This document shows, one piece after another, positions 52,207 through 61,937 of a stretch of DNA of 64,000 nucleotides; the stretch's first letter is position 1, and each line of letters starts with the position of its first letter. The notes beneath the pieces are model-generated. The model ran no database searches, was not told where the DNA came from, and worked only from the letters and a program-made list of their open reading frames with translations. The stretch spans positions 1 to 64,000 of the forward strand of contig RFGF01000041.1 of assembly GCA_003695915.1 (NCBI GenBank), given 5' to 3'. Source of the DNA: Nitrospirota bacterium. GTDB taxonomy: Bacteria; Nitrospirota; Nitrospiria; Nitrospirales; UBA8639. Position numbers and translations under genes: made by a program.

Positions 52207-53349
52207 ATGGGTATGTCTTCTTGGGGAACGATGATCGGCGCGTTTGGAATCGGCGCCATACTGGCCTATGGATGGGAGCGCTGGCGATATCGCCAGCTGC
52301 TTCATCACCTGGAGCAGGAACGGGAACAACTGATTGCACAACAGGCGAGAGCCGAGGAGCCGTGGAAAGAATTGGCCCAATGCGTCACCGTGGTCTTACC
52401 GGTGCTGGTCAGTCAAGTCAAAGCGGTAATTGCAGAAACAGAACGTGCGGCTGCCTGCCTGATCGAACAATTCCAAGCCATTGCACGACGCGCCAAAGAG
52501 CAAGTCGATCAAACGGAACGGTTGCTCGTTCACCAAGATGACGATCATGACCAGCGAGAGATCGTGACCGTCGACCGCATATTAACGGTCACGCAAGAAA
52601 CAATGGAGATTTTCGTCAAGCAGGTCATGGCGACCAGCGAAGTGACGATGAATGCGGTCTCGGTCATGGAAACCGCCGTCGAGGCGACCTCACGCATTTC
52701 GCAAGTCGTCGAAGAGGTCGAGTTCATCGCTGATCAAACGCGGCTCTTGGCTCTCAATGCCGCCATCGAGGCCGCACGAGCGGGCGAACATGGACGAGGC
52801 TTCGCGGTCGTGGCGGACGAAGTGACTAAACTGGCGAATCGCTCAGGTCAGGCGGCAGATACCATTCGCGCGCTTGCCAATGATGCGACCGGCAGCACAC
52901 AAGGAGCGATGAGGCAAATGGAAGAGTTGGCCGCGATAGACCTGACAGAAACCATGGAAGCCCAACAGCGAATCCAGCGCATGACGAAAACGCTAGCGGA
53001 CAACAACGCGGCACTGCAAACCTCCGTCTCCGAGAGTCGGGATGCTGCCAGGACGTTGGATGAGGATATCTCGCGCATTGTGATGTCCATGCAGTTTCAA
53101 GATATTACCCGACAAAAATTGGAACATGTGTGCGTGCCGCTCGAACGTCTGCACGAGACGCTTCAGGTGCTGAGGGAACCCCATGCCGACAGGAACCGTC
53201 TTCGGGAAATGCTTGGACGCTTGCGCGATGTGGAGCAGTCGTACACGATGGAGTCCGAGCGCGAGACGATGAAAGCGGTTCGAAACGGGGAACGAGGAGA
53301 GTTCGTGGGAACCACGGCGCAGACCGATGAGGCCGTAACGTTGTTTTGA
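52207..53349 (+). CDS. MCP-like signalling protein with CheZ-like C-terminal motif
   Basis: A 380-residue protein with one short N-terminal hydrophobic segment ([17 protein letters not shown]) and no periplasmic sensor domain. The MCP hairpin tip is clear at about residues 170-205 ([33 protein letters not shown], in sequence). Near the end [14 protein letters not shown] (D299, Q303) resembles the CheZ catalytic motif, in which E. coli uses D143 and Q147 with the same spacing. The protein finishes with a flexible stretch and TDEAVTLF. It lies 88 bases before cheY. Best described as an MCP-family protein; CheY phosphatase activity is a hypothesis. Confidence 0.8.
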   Translation: MGMSSWGTMIGAFGIGAILAYGWERWRYRQLLHHLEQEREQLIAQQARAEEPWKELAQCVTVVLPVLVSQVKAVIAETERAAACLIEQFQAIARRAKEQVDQTERLLVHQDDDHDQREIVTVDRILTVTQETMEIFVKQVMATSEVTMNAVSVMETAVEATSRISQVVEEVEFIADQTRLLALNAAIEAARAGEHGRGFAVVADEVTKLANRSGQAADTIRALANDATGSTQGAMRQMEELAAIDLTETMEAQQRIQRMTKTLADNNAALQTSVSESRDAARTLDEDISRIVMSMQFQDITRQKLEHVCVPLERLHETLQVLREPHADRNRLREMLGRLRDVEQSYTMESERETMKAVRNGERGEFVGTTAQTDEAVTLF

Positions 53350-53437
53350 TCGAAACACCGGCTGAAGCCGGCATGAGGATTCGGGGGTTGCACGTCGAGA
53401 GCAGCTCGGTGCAGCCATTGCGTAAGAGAGGGTGAGT

Positions 53438-53809
53438 ATGAGCAAAACAATTCTTGTCGTTGATGATTCAGCGTCCATGCGCCAAATGGTGGGCTTTACC
53501 TTGAAGAGTGCGGGGTTCGACGTCATCGAGGCCGCAGATGGCGAGGAGGCGGTCAAGAAGCTGAACGGCGGAGCGACGCCCCACCTCGTTATTACCGATT
53601 TGAACATGCCCAATATGGACGGCATTGCCTTGATCAAAGCCATTCGGGGCATGGCTAAACATAAATTTACTCCTATTCTCATGTTAACCACGGAGTCGGC
53701 AGCAGAAAAAAAGAAAGAAGGACAAATTGCCGGAGCGACGGGATGGATCGTCAAACCGTTCCATCCCGAGCAAATGCTGGCCACGATCAAGAAAGTGCTT
53801 CCAGGATAA
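53438..53809 (+). CDS. cheY: Chemotaxis response regulator CheY
   Basis: A 123-residue single receiver domain. The acidic pocket is D9-D10, the phospho-acceptor is D54 (VITDLNMPNMDG), and the switch threonine (MLTTES) and lysine (VKPFHPEQ) are in place. It has no output domain. In CheA-type pathways it binds FliM when phosphorylated; FliM here has the matching N-terminal peptide. Start is ATG 53438 after GAGAGGGTGAG; a GTG at 53432 is less likely. cheA follows after 19 bases. Confidence 0.95.
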   Translation: MSKTILVVDDSASMRQMVGFTLKSAGFDVIEAADGEEAVKKLNGGATPHLVITDLNMPNMDGIALIKAIRGMAKHKFTPILMLTTESAAEKKKEGQIAGATGWIVKPFHPEQMLATIKKVLPG

Positions 53810-53828
53810 GTTGCGGAGGAACGCAGCT

Positions 53829-55931
53829 ATGGCAGTCGATCTCTCGCACTTTCAGCAAGCCTTTTTCGATGAATCCGACGAGCACGTGCAGACCATCGAG
53901 ATGGGTCTGCTCGAACTGGAGCAGCGTCCAGACGATTTGGATCTTCTGAACCGTATTTTTCGTGCGGCGCATTCCATCAAGGGCAATTCCGGAATGTTCG
54001 ACTTCACCGAGATCGGCTCGTTAACTCACAAGATGGAGAATTTGTTGGATGCGCTTCGGAACGCCCGAATGAGGGCCACACAGGACGTGATCGATCTCTT
54101 GCTCCAGGCATTGGATAGGCTCAAGACCGTGTTGGCCGCCACCCGACAGGGGAGCACGGTCGATCAAGATGCACTGAGGCAGATGGAAGAACAGCTGTCG
54201 GCATGCCTAGAAGGAGGATCTTCCGTGTCACAGGAGCAGACGGTCCCTTTGTCCGGTCGGGACGCCTCCTTGATGCCACGCGGGATGCGTCATGTGACGA
54301 TTGAGTGGACACCGTTACCCGAATTGTTTCAGCGCGGGCTCGATCCGGCACATGTGTTTCAAGAACTCCGGACGCTCGGCGAGATCCGGCAACTCGTTCT
54401 TCACCAAGAACGCTTGCCGACGCTGGCGGAGATGGATCCTGAACGCTGTTATTTGTCGTGGACGATCGAGCTCGAATCCGATCAACCGCTCCAGGCCATC
54501 GAACAGGTGTTCGAATTTGTGCGCGACGGAAGCGAACTGACCATCGCGGAACAACTTCCCGACAACCAACAGGGAGGATATCGCCGTCTCGGCGAATTGT
54601 TGGTAGAGCAAGGCGCCACCACACCGGAGTGTGTGGAGGCGGCATTAGCCAAACAGAAGCCATTGGGTCAGATCTTGGTCGAAGACCGGGCCGTCACCCC
54701 TCAGCAGGTCGATCGTGCGCTGGCCATACAACAACAAACGAAACGTGGCGAAAATGCGACGATTCGGGTGGATACGGATAAGATCGACAAATTGATCAAC
54801 CTCGTCGGGGAATTGGTGATTACCCAATCCATGATCGCCGATCTGAGCGAAAAGTTCACCATGTCGCAACTCCCGACATTGTTGGAACGGCTGGCCCAAT
54901 TAGAGAGGAACACGCGCGAATTGCAGGAACGGGTGATGTCCATTCGCATGGTGCCGGTCGGTTCGGCCTTTCAGCGATTCCCGCGTCTCGTACGCGATTT
55001 GGCCGCCAAGAGCGGCAAGCACATTCAGCTGCTGATGTCGGGCGAGGAAACGGAACTGGATAAAACCGTGATCGAAGCGATCGGCGATCCTTTGACCCAC
55101 TTGGTCAGGAATTCGGCGGACCACGGGCTCGAGACTCAGGAGGAACGACGCGCGGCCGGGAAAGCTGCGGTCGGCACGATCCGCTTGCACGCGTATCATG
55201 ACGGGGGAAGCATTTGCATTGCTGTCGAAGACGATGGGCGAGGCCTGAATCGCGGGAAAATTCTTGACAAAGCCATCGAAAAGGGACTGATCGCAGATGG
55301 CGACGGCCTCACGGATGAAGAGGTCTGGCAATTGATTTTCCGTCCGGGATTTTCGACAGCGGATCAGGTGACGGATATCTCCGGTCGCGGGGTGGGTATG
55401 GACGTGGTCAAGCGCAATATCGAGGGGCTGGGCGGCAGCATCGCCATTCACAGCCAGGAGGGCAAGGGGACACGGATGACGCTCAGGCTGCCGCTCACCC
55501 TCGCCATTATCGACGGCATGACCGTTCGAGTCGGCCGGGAGCATTACATCATTCCCTTGCTGGCAGTGACGGAATCCATTCGTCCGGCACCGCACGAGGT
55601 TCAAACCGTCGTCGGCAGAGGCGAGGTCGTGAACCTGCGCGGTGAATGGGTACCGCTGGTGCGGGTGTACGATCTATTCAAGATCGAACCAGAGTATCGC
55701 AATCCCGCCGAGGCGCTCTTGGTGATCGTGGATGTCGAAGGACGGCGATTTGCATTGTTCGTCGATGAATTGGTGGGCCAGCAACAGGTGGTCATCAAAA
55801 GTTTGGAACGCAACTATCGGAAGGTCGACGGCATTTCCGGCGCGACGATTTTGGGCGACGGCCATGTGGCGTTAATCCTGGATGTGCCAGGATTGGTGAA
55901 ATGTGCCAAAGCCGTCACAGCCGCTGCTTAA
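53829..55931 (+). CDS. cheA: Chemotaxis histidine kinase CheA with inserted tandem LG..L/AL..Q repeats
   Basis: A 700-residue kinase. The HPt domain (1-115) has H48 in FRAAHSIKG. A second domain at about 150-240 (VTIEWTPLPELFQRGLDPAHV onwards, broken here) is like that of many proteobacterial CheAs. Then two tandem repeats at 252-276 and 279-301 (RRLGELLVEQG..AALAKQ and LGQILVEDRAV..RALAIQ) resemble the MshEN half-repeats. Dimerisation (DKIDKLINLVGELVI), ATPase (HLVRNSADHGLE, EDDGRGLNR, GRGVGMDVVK) and the CheW-like regulatory domain follow. ATG 53829 follows GGAGGA. Confidence 0.95.
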   Translation: MAVDLSHFQQAFFDESDEHVQTIEMGLLELEQRPDDLDLLNRIFRAAHSIKGNSGMFDFTEIGSLTHKMENLLDALRNARMRATQDVIDLLLQALDRLKTVLAATRQGSTVDQDALRQMEEQLSACLEGGSSVSQEQTVPLSGRDASLMPRGMRHVTIEWTPLPELFQRGLDPAHVFQELRTLGEIRQLVLHQERLPTLAEMDPERCYLSWTIELESDQPLQAIEQVFEFVRDGSELTIAEQLPDNQQGGYRRLGELLVEQGATTPECVEAALAKQKPLGQILVEDRAVTPQQVDRALAIQQQTKRGENATIRVDTDKIDKLINLVGELVITQSMIADLSEKFTMSQLPTLLERLAQLERNTRELQERVMSIRMVPVGSAFQRFPRLVRDLAAKSGKHIQLLMSGEETELDKTVIEAIGDPLTHLVRNSADHGLETQEERRAAGKAAVGTIRLHAYHDGGSICIAVEDDGRGLNRGKILDKAIEKGLIADGDGLTDEEVWQLIFRPGFSTADQVTDISGRGVGMDVVKRNIEGLGGSIAIHSQEGKGTRMTLRLPLTLAIIDGMTVRVGREHYIIPLLAVTESIRPAPHEVQTVVGRGEVVNLRGEWVPLVRVYDLFKIEPEYRNPAEALLVIVDVEGRRFALFVDELVGQQQVVIKSLERNYRKVDGISGATILGDGHVALILDVPGLVKCAKAVTAAA

Positions 55932-55955
55932 CACAGAACAGGAGGAACGGACACG

Positions 55956-56480
55956 ATGACGACGACAGTTGCCGAACCCGGTTTTCAACCGAGTGCCGAA
56001 CGCAGCGCAGACTGCCAAAAGGTCCTGACGTTTCAATTGGGGGAGGAATGCTACGGGATCGATATCTTGAAAGTCCAGGAAATCAAAGGCTATACGGCCG
56101 TGACCCACATTCCCAATTCTCCCCCATATGTCAAAGGCGTGCTGAACTTGCGCGGTACGATTGTGCCCATCGTCGATCTTCGCCTGAAGTTCGGGATGAC
56201 CCCTTGCGAACCGACCATGTTCACCGTCGTGGTCGTCGTTAACGTGCGGGAACGCGTGATGGGGATGCTCGTCGATGCGGTCTCGGATGTGTTGGAACTG
56301 GGGGAAGGCGACATTCAGCCGCCACCGGAACTCGGGGCGAGCGTCGATTTGGCTTTCATCGCCGGAATGGGAAATAGTCAGGATCGACTGGTGACGATTC
56401 TGGACATTGAGCGCGTATTCGCGGAAACCGACGCGACATCAGATGATTCCCTTCCAGGTTCCACTCGAGTCTCGTCATGA
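55956..56480 (+). CDS. cheW: Chemotaxis coupling protein CheW
   Basis: A 174-residue coupling protein. The CheW fold runs from about residue 20 to 160, with LTFQLGEECYGIDILKVQEI, IPNSPPYVKGVLNLRG, the TIVPIVDLRLKFG block and LVDAVSDVLEL. It joins receptors to CheA. The ends are slightly longer than average and rich in Ser and Thr. It begins 24 bases after cheA with AGGAGGAA upstream. Confidence 0.95.
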   Translation: MTTTVAEPGFQPSAERSADCQKVLTFQLGEECYGIDILKVQEIKGYTAVTHIPNSPPYVKGVLNLRGTIVPIVDLRLKFGMTPCEPTMFTVVVVVNVRERVMGMLVDAVSDVLELGEGDIQPPPELGASVDLAFIAGMGNSQDRLVTILDIERVFAETDATSDDSLPGSTRVSS

Positions 56481-56588
56481 GCGCAGAATATTTCGGACTA
56501 CCTCAGTCCATACGGACATGAATCGTCGATCCACGGCTGAACAGCATTGCCTGCACGGGTTCGTTGCAGCGTCGAAAAGGAGGATTAC

Positions 56589-59516
56589 ATGGATCAGGTG
56601 AAATTGAAATTTAATCAATGGGGAATCACCGCCAAATTGGTGATGCTGTTTGTGGTCTTCGGGCTGATGCCCATGGCGGTCGTCGGATGGATCGCCATCA
56701 TGGCCAGCCACGATATGGAAGAGGGAGTGGGCCAGAAGTTTCAAATTGCCGCAACGGAAATCGCCGACAAGATCGACCGGAATTTATTCGAACGATACGG
56801 AGATGTCCAGGCCTTCGGCTATAACGACGTGCTCCATCGCGTGACGCATTGGTACGACCCAACGGAAGCGAACGCCATCAGTCAAGTCATGAACAAATAT
56901 GTCGCCGCCTACGGCATTTACGACCTAACATTGTTCGTGGATACCCGCGGTGACGTGATTGCCGTCAATACGAGAAATGCCAATGGTCAGCCGATCAACT
57001 ATCGATTCCTCTATGAGAAGAACTATGCCGATGCGCCGTGGTTCAAGGCATTGGCCGAAGGGCGGTATACCACACGACAGCCGTTTACGGCTCCGGGCAA
57101 TGATGTCTCCACGGGCACGTTTATCGAAGACGTGCATATCGATCCCGACGTCAAGAAGGCCTTAGGGAACGACGGGTTGGTCCTCGGATTTTCGGCTCCG
57201 GTCTACGACGATACGGGAACAGTCGTGGGATATTGGAGCAATCGGGCGAACTTCTCGCTCGTCGAGGATATATTCCGGGAGGCGTATCACGCGCTCAAAC
57301 TCTCCGGATTCGCCGGAGCCGAACTGACCCTGCTCGACGGAGACGGGCGTGTGATCATCGATTACGATCCGGTCAGGGTCGGCACCGAAGATGTCGTGCG
57401 CAATTTCGATGTCCTGATGAAATTGAATCTCGTCGAAAAAGGCGTGGAAGCGGCAAAAGCCGCTGTCGCCGGACAAACGGGGTATATGAATGCATTCCAT
57501 GCCAGAAAGAAGATTATGCAGGCTTCCGGATTCACGCATCTCAAGGGCGCATTGGGGTATCCCGGCATGAATTGGGCCGTGCTCGTGCGGGTGCCGGAAG
57601 ACCAGGCTATGGCCGAGGCGTGGGCCATTCAACGAAAGGTGATGATGGCCGGACTGGTCTGCCTGGGCCTCATCGTTCCGCTCGGCTGGTATGTCGGCCG
57701 CACGGGTGCACGACGCGTGAAAGCCGTCCAAGAAGCGGCGGACAAAATGGCTGCCGGCGAATATGGGACACGCGTGGACGTGAAATCCCGAGACGAAATC
57801 GGTCAATTGGGCCAGGCGTTCAATCGCATGGCGGAGGAAATCCAACAGAGCATAGCCAAACAAGAGGAGAACGCAAGGCAAATGGCCAAAGCCAACGAAG
57901 AAATGTCGGTCCTCAAGGCAGCGATCGAAAACGCGAGCACGAACATCATGATCTCCGATGCTGACGACAATGTGATCTTTATCAACCATGCCGCGCATTC
58001 GACTCTCAAGAATCTTCAAGGAGAATTGGCCAAATACTTGCCGGGCTTTGATGCGGACAAGATCGTCGGCGGGTCGATTCATCGCTATCACAAAAATCCG
58101 GATGCCGTTCGGCAGATCCTGCGGGGGTTGGGACCGGGGGATGTGCGGCGTGGCGAGATTACGCCCGGAGAGTTTGTCTTCAAACATGCCACGCGCGGGA
58201 TCTTCAATGACAAAGGCGAGAAGATCGCCCATATTGTGGAATGGACGGATGGGACAGGGGAAATCAAGGCCTCTCGTGAAGTTCAACGGTTGGTCGAAGC
58301 GGCAGCGAACGGCCAATTGAACGAGCGACTCAATATGGACATTCTCGTAGGCAGCTTTCAAACGCTCGGCTCCGGGATCAATAAATTGATGGAAGCGGTG
58401 GTAACGCCGCTCACCGAAGCCCAACACGTGTTGAGTGCCATGGCGCAAGGGGATTTGACCCAGGAGATGACCGGTCATTACCAGGGGGAATTTGCCAAGA
58501 TAAAGGACAGCCTGAATACTGCCTTGGCCAATATTCGCACGGTAGTGCAGTCGGTGCGGGAAGGGGCCGATCACGTGAGCACGGCCGCCGATGAAATCAC
58601 CAAAGGGAATGAAGATCTGTCTCACCGGACATCCGAGCAAGCCAGTGCGTTGGAGGAAACCAGCGCATCGATGGAGGAAATGACCAGCACCATCAAACAA
58701 AACGCCGATAATGCCAAACAGGCCAATCAATTGGCCGTCGCGGCGCGGGAAACGGCGGAAAAAGGCGGCGAGGTCACCGTCAAAGCCGTCGAGGCCATGG
58801 GAGAAATCAACAAAAGCAGCAAGCAAATTGCGGATATCATCAATGTGATCGACGAGATCGCCTTCCAGACCAATCTCTTGGCGCTGAACGCCGCCGTGGA
58901 GGCTGCCAGAGCCGGCGAACAAGGCCGAGGCTTTGCCGTGGTGGCATCCGAAGTCCGAAATCTTGCCCAGCGATCGGCCACTGCAGCGAAAGAAATCAAA
59001 GCGCTGATCAATGAATCGGTGAGCAAAGTCAGCGCCGGGAGCGAGTTGGTCAACGAATCCGGTAAACGGCTCGAAGAAATCGTGAGTTCCGTCAAACGAG
59101 TGACGGATATCATCATGGAAATCAGTGCAGCCTCGCAGGAGCAGGCCAGCGGGATCGATCAAGTGAATAAGGCGGTTATGCAGATGGATCAAACGACGCA
59201 ACAGAATGCCGCATTGGTCGAACAGATGGCGTCGGCTTCGCAGTCCATGCGGCAGCAGGCTGCCGACTTGCTGCGGCAAGTGGCCTTTTTCAAGGATGGA
59301 AAGGAGCCGCAAGGCCGCGGTACGTCTCATGTTTGCGTACGAGGCGTGACCTCGGCCGATCGAGCTTCATCGCCAAGCGAAGGCGGGGGGAACCGGGAAA
59401 CGGCAGGGACGTCGACCTCGTCGCGTTCGATGCCTGTTCTCCAGTCGGTCGGCGTCGGGCAGGACAACGGCCATGAACGGCGTCATCGCGAAGATGATTT
59501 CTTCGAGGAGTTTTGA
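56589..59516 (+). CDS. Methyl-accepting chemotaxis protein with dCache-type sensor, HAMP and PAS domains
   Basis: A 975-residue receptor. Membrane helix 1 is at about residues 15-37 and helix 2 at about 350-372, enclosing a periplasmic dCache-like sensor. HAMP follows (about 374-426), then a PAS-like domain (about 445-575, [22 protein letters not shown]), a second HAMP-like stretch and the signalling domain with the [20 protein letters not shown] hairpin tip. Glutamine/glutamate-rich methylation helices flank it. After a disordered tail the protein ends in FFEEF, a form of the aromatic-x-x-aromatic pentapeptide that tethers CheR in some receptors. ATG 56589 has AAAAGGAGG upstream. Ligand unknown. 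Confidence 0.92.
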   Translation: MDQVKLKFNQWGITAKLVMLFVVFGLMPMAVVGWIAIMASHDMEEGVGQKFQIAATEIADKIDRNLFERYGDVQAFGYNDVLHRVTHWYDPTEANAISQVMNKYVAAYGIYDLTLFVDTRGDVIAVNTRNANGQPINYRFLYEKNYADAPWFKALAEGRYTTRQPFTAPGNDVSTGTFIEDVHIDPDVKKALGNDGLVLGFSAPVYDDTGTVVGYWSNRANFSLVEDIFREAYHALKLSGFAGAELTLLDGDGRVIIDYDPVRVGTEDVVRNFDVLMKLNLVEKGVEAAKAAVAGQTGYMNAFHARKKIMQASGFTHLKGALGYPGMNWAVLVRVPEDQAMAEAWAIQRKVMMAGLVCLGLIVPLGWYVGRTGARRVKAVQEAADKMAAGEYGTRVDVKSRDEIGQLGQAFNRMAEEIQQSIAKQEENARQMAKANEEMSVLKAAIENASTNIMISDADDNVIFINHAAHSTLKNLQGELAKYLPGFDADKIVGGSIHRYHKNPDAVRQILRGLGPGDVRRGEITPGEFVFKHATRGIFNDKGEKIAHIVEWTDGTGEIKASREVQRLVEAAANGQLNERLNMDILVGSFQTLGSGINKLMEAVVTPLTEAQHVLSAMAQGDLTQEMTGHYQGEFAKIKDSLNTALANIRTVVQSVREGADHVSTAADEITKGNEDLSHRTSEQASALEETSASMEEMTSTIKQNADNAKQANQLAVAARETAEKGGEVTVKAVEAMGEINKSSKQIADIINVIDEIAFQTNLLALNAAVEAARAGEQGRGFAVVASEVRNLAQRSATAAKEIKALINESVSKVSAGSELVNESGKRLEEIVSSVKRVTDIIMEISAASQEQASGIDQVNKAVMQMDQTTQQNAALVEQMASASQSMRQQAADLLRQVAFFKDGKEPQGRGTSHVCVRGVTSADRASSPSEGGGNRETAGTSTSSRSMPVLQSVGVGQDNGHERRHREDDFFEEF

Positions 59517-59588
59517 CATGCCGCGAGTCCTCATCTGACGAGCAATTGGAGCGATATTCGGGATCAATCATTGCAAGGAGAACGTTAT

Positions 59589-60164
59589 ATGAAACGGTGC
59601 AGCATAGGTGATCGAATCTCGAAAGTGGGCATCGTTATCGCAGTCATCATGGTGCTTGCCATGGGGTCGTGGACGGTTGGTCAGGCCGTGATGACGAAGG
59701 ATTTTCAAGCGGACAAGGCGACGTTCACCAAATATCTGCTGGCCACCGCGCGAGCCGCCAGAACGGTGTACGTCAAGGCCGTGATGAGAAAGGCCAAGGA
59801 AGCGGGAATGCGCCCTAGCGAAGCCTGGGTCAAGGAAGACCATGCGTTGATGCTGCCGGCGCAATTTATCAAAGCGTTGGGTAAGGAAATTCCAGAATAT
59901 GAATTGGGATTGATCGGCACCGATCCGTTGTACGAAGCCAATGCCCCTCGCACACAAAAGGAACGGGAAATGCTGGCACGGCTGGCTTCGGGAAAGGAAA
60001 AAATGGTGACCTTCCAAGACGGGATGCAATTCAAAGGAATGGCTGCGGATTTTGCCATCACGCAAGGCTGCGCTGACTGTCACAACCGGCATCCGCGCAG
60101 CCGCAGACACGATTGGAAAAAAGGCGACTTCATGGGCGCGATCATCGTGCGCATGAGAGGGTAA
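59589..60164 (+). CDS. DUF3365 (Tll0287-like) c-type haem protein, membrane-anchored
   Basis: A 191-residue protein with one N-terminal membrane segment (VGIVIAVIMVLAMGSWTVGQAV) and a periplasmic domain. A single c-type haem site is present near the end: C161-A-D-C164-H165. The sequence around it (FAITQGCADCHNRHP) and the ARTVYVKAV and YELGLIGTDPLYEANAP segments fit the Tll0287-like DUF3365 domain, which in other proteins is often fused to receptors or kinases as a sensor. Here it stands alone. The start is ATG 59589 after AAGGAG; a TTG at 59571 is rejected. It lies between the large receptor and cheR. A redox or gas-sensing role with that receptor is an inference. Confidence 0.82.
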   Translation: MKRCSIGDRISKVGIVIAVIMVLAMGSWTVGQAVMTKDFQADKATFTKYLLATARAARTVYVKAVMRKAKEAGMRPSEAWVKEDHALMLPAQFIKALGKEIPEYELGLIGTDPLYEANAPRTQKEREMLARLASGKEKMVTFQDGMQFKGMAADFAITQGCADCHNRHPRSRRHDWKKGDFMGAIIVRMRG

Positions 60165-60375
60165 GGCCTTCGCGTCCGCTCGACTCTGACTCAGGCGAGA
60201 GACAGCACGTCTCACCGTATATGCGCCGACTGCAATCGTCGCTGAACCCTGCATCGACCAGGCATCTGTGTCGGGGCGTGAGAAGCACGGAGGTCTTTTC
60301 GCGTCTCCTTGTTTGGATGCCAGCTCGTGGCGCGATGCTATCGCGTACGCCGATTGAAGCGCCGGGTCGTTCACG

Positions 60376-61194
60376 ATGACGAGTCCGGCCATTACGCCAC
60401 AGGCATTCGGACGGTTTGCCGATCTGATCTATCGCCACGCCGGTATTGCGCTCAGCGAACAGAAGCAGGCGCTGCTGGTGTCTCGGTTGGGCAAGCGTCT
60501 CCGGCAATTGTCGCTGGCATCTTTTCAAGCATACTACGAGTATGTCACCGGTGAAGGCGGGGAGGAAGAACTCACGCACCTGTTGGATTTGATTTCCACG
60601 AACAAAACGGATTTTTTCCGCGAGCCCGCTCATTTTGCCTTCCTGCGTGATCGAATTCTTCCTGATCTTGCGATAGAGCGACGTATTCGCATTTGGTCCT
60701 CGGCATCGTCATCAGGCGAAGAACCCTATTCCATTGCCATGACGGTCTACGATGCCGTGCCCGATATGACCCGTTGGGATGTCAAGATTCTCGCGTCCGA
60801 TATCTCGACGCGGGTGTTGGCGAAAGCGGCATCCGGCATCTACGACGAACAACGGGTCGCCTCGCTCCCTGCCGATCTTGTGCGCCGACATTTCTTGCGG
60901 GGAAGGGGCAATCAGGCCGGAATGGTGAAAGTCAAGCCGCATCTTGCACGCATGGTGGTGTTTCGGCGCATCAATCTCATGGACGAGGCATTTCCGATTC
61001 GGACAGCGCTGGATGTGATCTTTTGCCGGAATGTCATGATTTATTTCGACCGGCCGACGCAATCGCGCTTGATGGCCAAGTTTTACCGTTACATGAAGCC
61101 CGGTGGGTATTTGTTCATCGGCCATTCCGAGTCGCTTCAATGGATCGAGCATCCGTTCACGTACGTCGCCCCCACGATCTATCGGAAGGACTGA
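60376..61194 (+). CDS. cheR: Chemotaxis protein methyltransferase CheR (first copy)
   Basis: A 272-residue SAM-dependent methyltransferase that methylates receptor glutamates. The N-terminal all-helical domain has FADLIYRHAGIALSEQKQALL; the catalytic domain shows TNKTDFFRE, WSSASSSGEEPYSIAM (SAM loop, with SAS replacing the more usual AGC) and ASDISTRVL. The VIFCRNVMIYFD and PGGYLFIGHSESL blocks close the family pattern. It is preceded by 211 bases of apparent non-coding sequence. A second cheR is encoded at 63033. Confidence 0.93.
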   Translation: MTSPAITPQAFGRFADLIYRHAGIALSEQKQALLVSRLGKRLRQLSLASFQAYYEYVTGEGGEEELTHLLDLISTNKTDFFREPAHFAFLRDRILPDLAIERRIRIWSSASSSGEEPYSIAMTVYDAVPDMTRWDVKILASDISTRVLAKAASGIYDEQRVASLPADLVRRHFLRGRGNQAGMVKVKPHLARMVVFRRINLMDEAFPIRTALDVIFCRNVMIYFDRPTQSRLMAKFYRYMKPGGYLFIGHSESLQWIEHPFTYVAPTIYRKD

Positions 61195-61202
61195 GCAGGA
61201 AG

Positions 61203-61811
61203 ATGGGCTCGAACGCGTTGATGGAATTCGGCCATATTCGACGCATGCGCGATAGGCGATTCCCCCACGAGATCGCGGTTATTATGCCGGGCGAATATTT
61301 CGTCAGCGCAACACCGATGATCGTGTCTACCGTGCTGGGATCGTGTGTTTCGGTGTGTCTGCGCGATCCGCTCGTCGGCGTGGGTGGTATGAATCATTTT
61401 ATATTGACGGAGCCGTCATCGCATTCATCTGCCGATGCCTGGATCGAATCCGGCCGCTACGGCAGTTACGCCATGGAACTGCTGATCAACGAAATCCTCA
61501 AGCGTGGTGGCCGAAAGCCGCGATTGGAAGCCAAGGTGTTCGGCGGAGGCCGCATTTATCAGGGAGCCACCGATATCGGGGCGCGGAATGCTGCCTGGGC
61601 GATCACGTATCTTGAGCAGGAAGGCTTGTCGATCGTGAAGGCCGATGTGGGAGATGTCTATCCTAGGAAAGTTTATTTTTTTACGGATACTGGCCGAGTG
61701 TTGTTGAAGAAACTCGACTCCCTTCACAGCCGCACCCTTCAGCGTGAAGAAGAACGGTACCGTTCCTCGCTTATGCAAGCGACGGTTGCCGGCGAAGTCA
61801 CACTGTTTTGA
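61203..61811 (+). CDS. cheD: Chemoreceptor glutamine deamidase CheD with C-terminal VTLF tail
   Basis: A 202-residue CheD, which deamidates receptor glutamines and in some bacteria also partners CheC. The catalytic cysteine is in STVLGSCVSVCLRDP and the histidine in GGMNHFILTEP; KVFGGGRIY and IGARNAAW are also conserved. The C-terminal 30 residues extend beyond the core and end in GEVTLF, the same last four residues as the MCP-like protein at 52207. No cheC or cheX gene is present. Start is ATG 61203, nine bases after cheR; ATG 61221 is possible. Confidence 0.92.
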   Translation: MGSNALMEFGHIRRMRDRRFPHEIAVIMPGEYFVSATPMIVSTVLGSCVSVCLRDPLVGVGGMNHFILTEPSSHSSADAWIESGRYGSYAMELLINEILKRGGRKPRLEAKVFGGGRIYQGATDIGARNAAWAITYLEQEGLSIVKADVGDVYPRKVYFFTDTGRVLLKKLDSLHSRTLQREEERYRSSLMQATVAGEVTLF

Positions 61812-61937
61812 GACGGATCGGTCGCTATGATTTCTATGTCTCAGGTATGACCCGATGGGACGTGAGCATGAGGGCCACCGATCCCGGTCGGCGTAAACGG
61901 TCCTCTCGCGTCATCGGTGGGAAGAGAGGAGGCCATC

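Noticed and set aside
57162-59330. Very long minus-strand open frame (722 codons) opposite the large receptor gene
   Set aside because: It lies wholly antisense to a well-supported MCP, is rich in His, Arg, Asp and Phe as expected of an antisense frame in GC-rich DNA, and shows no domain.
59568-59583. GGG-ATCAATCA-TTGCA, a sigma-54-like match before the haem protein
   Set aside because: Spacing of GG and GC is right, but C and A after GG are missing and the predicted start would leave only about five bases before the ATG, cutting off the AAGGAG ribosome binding site.
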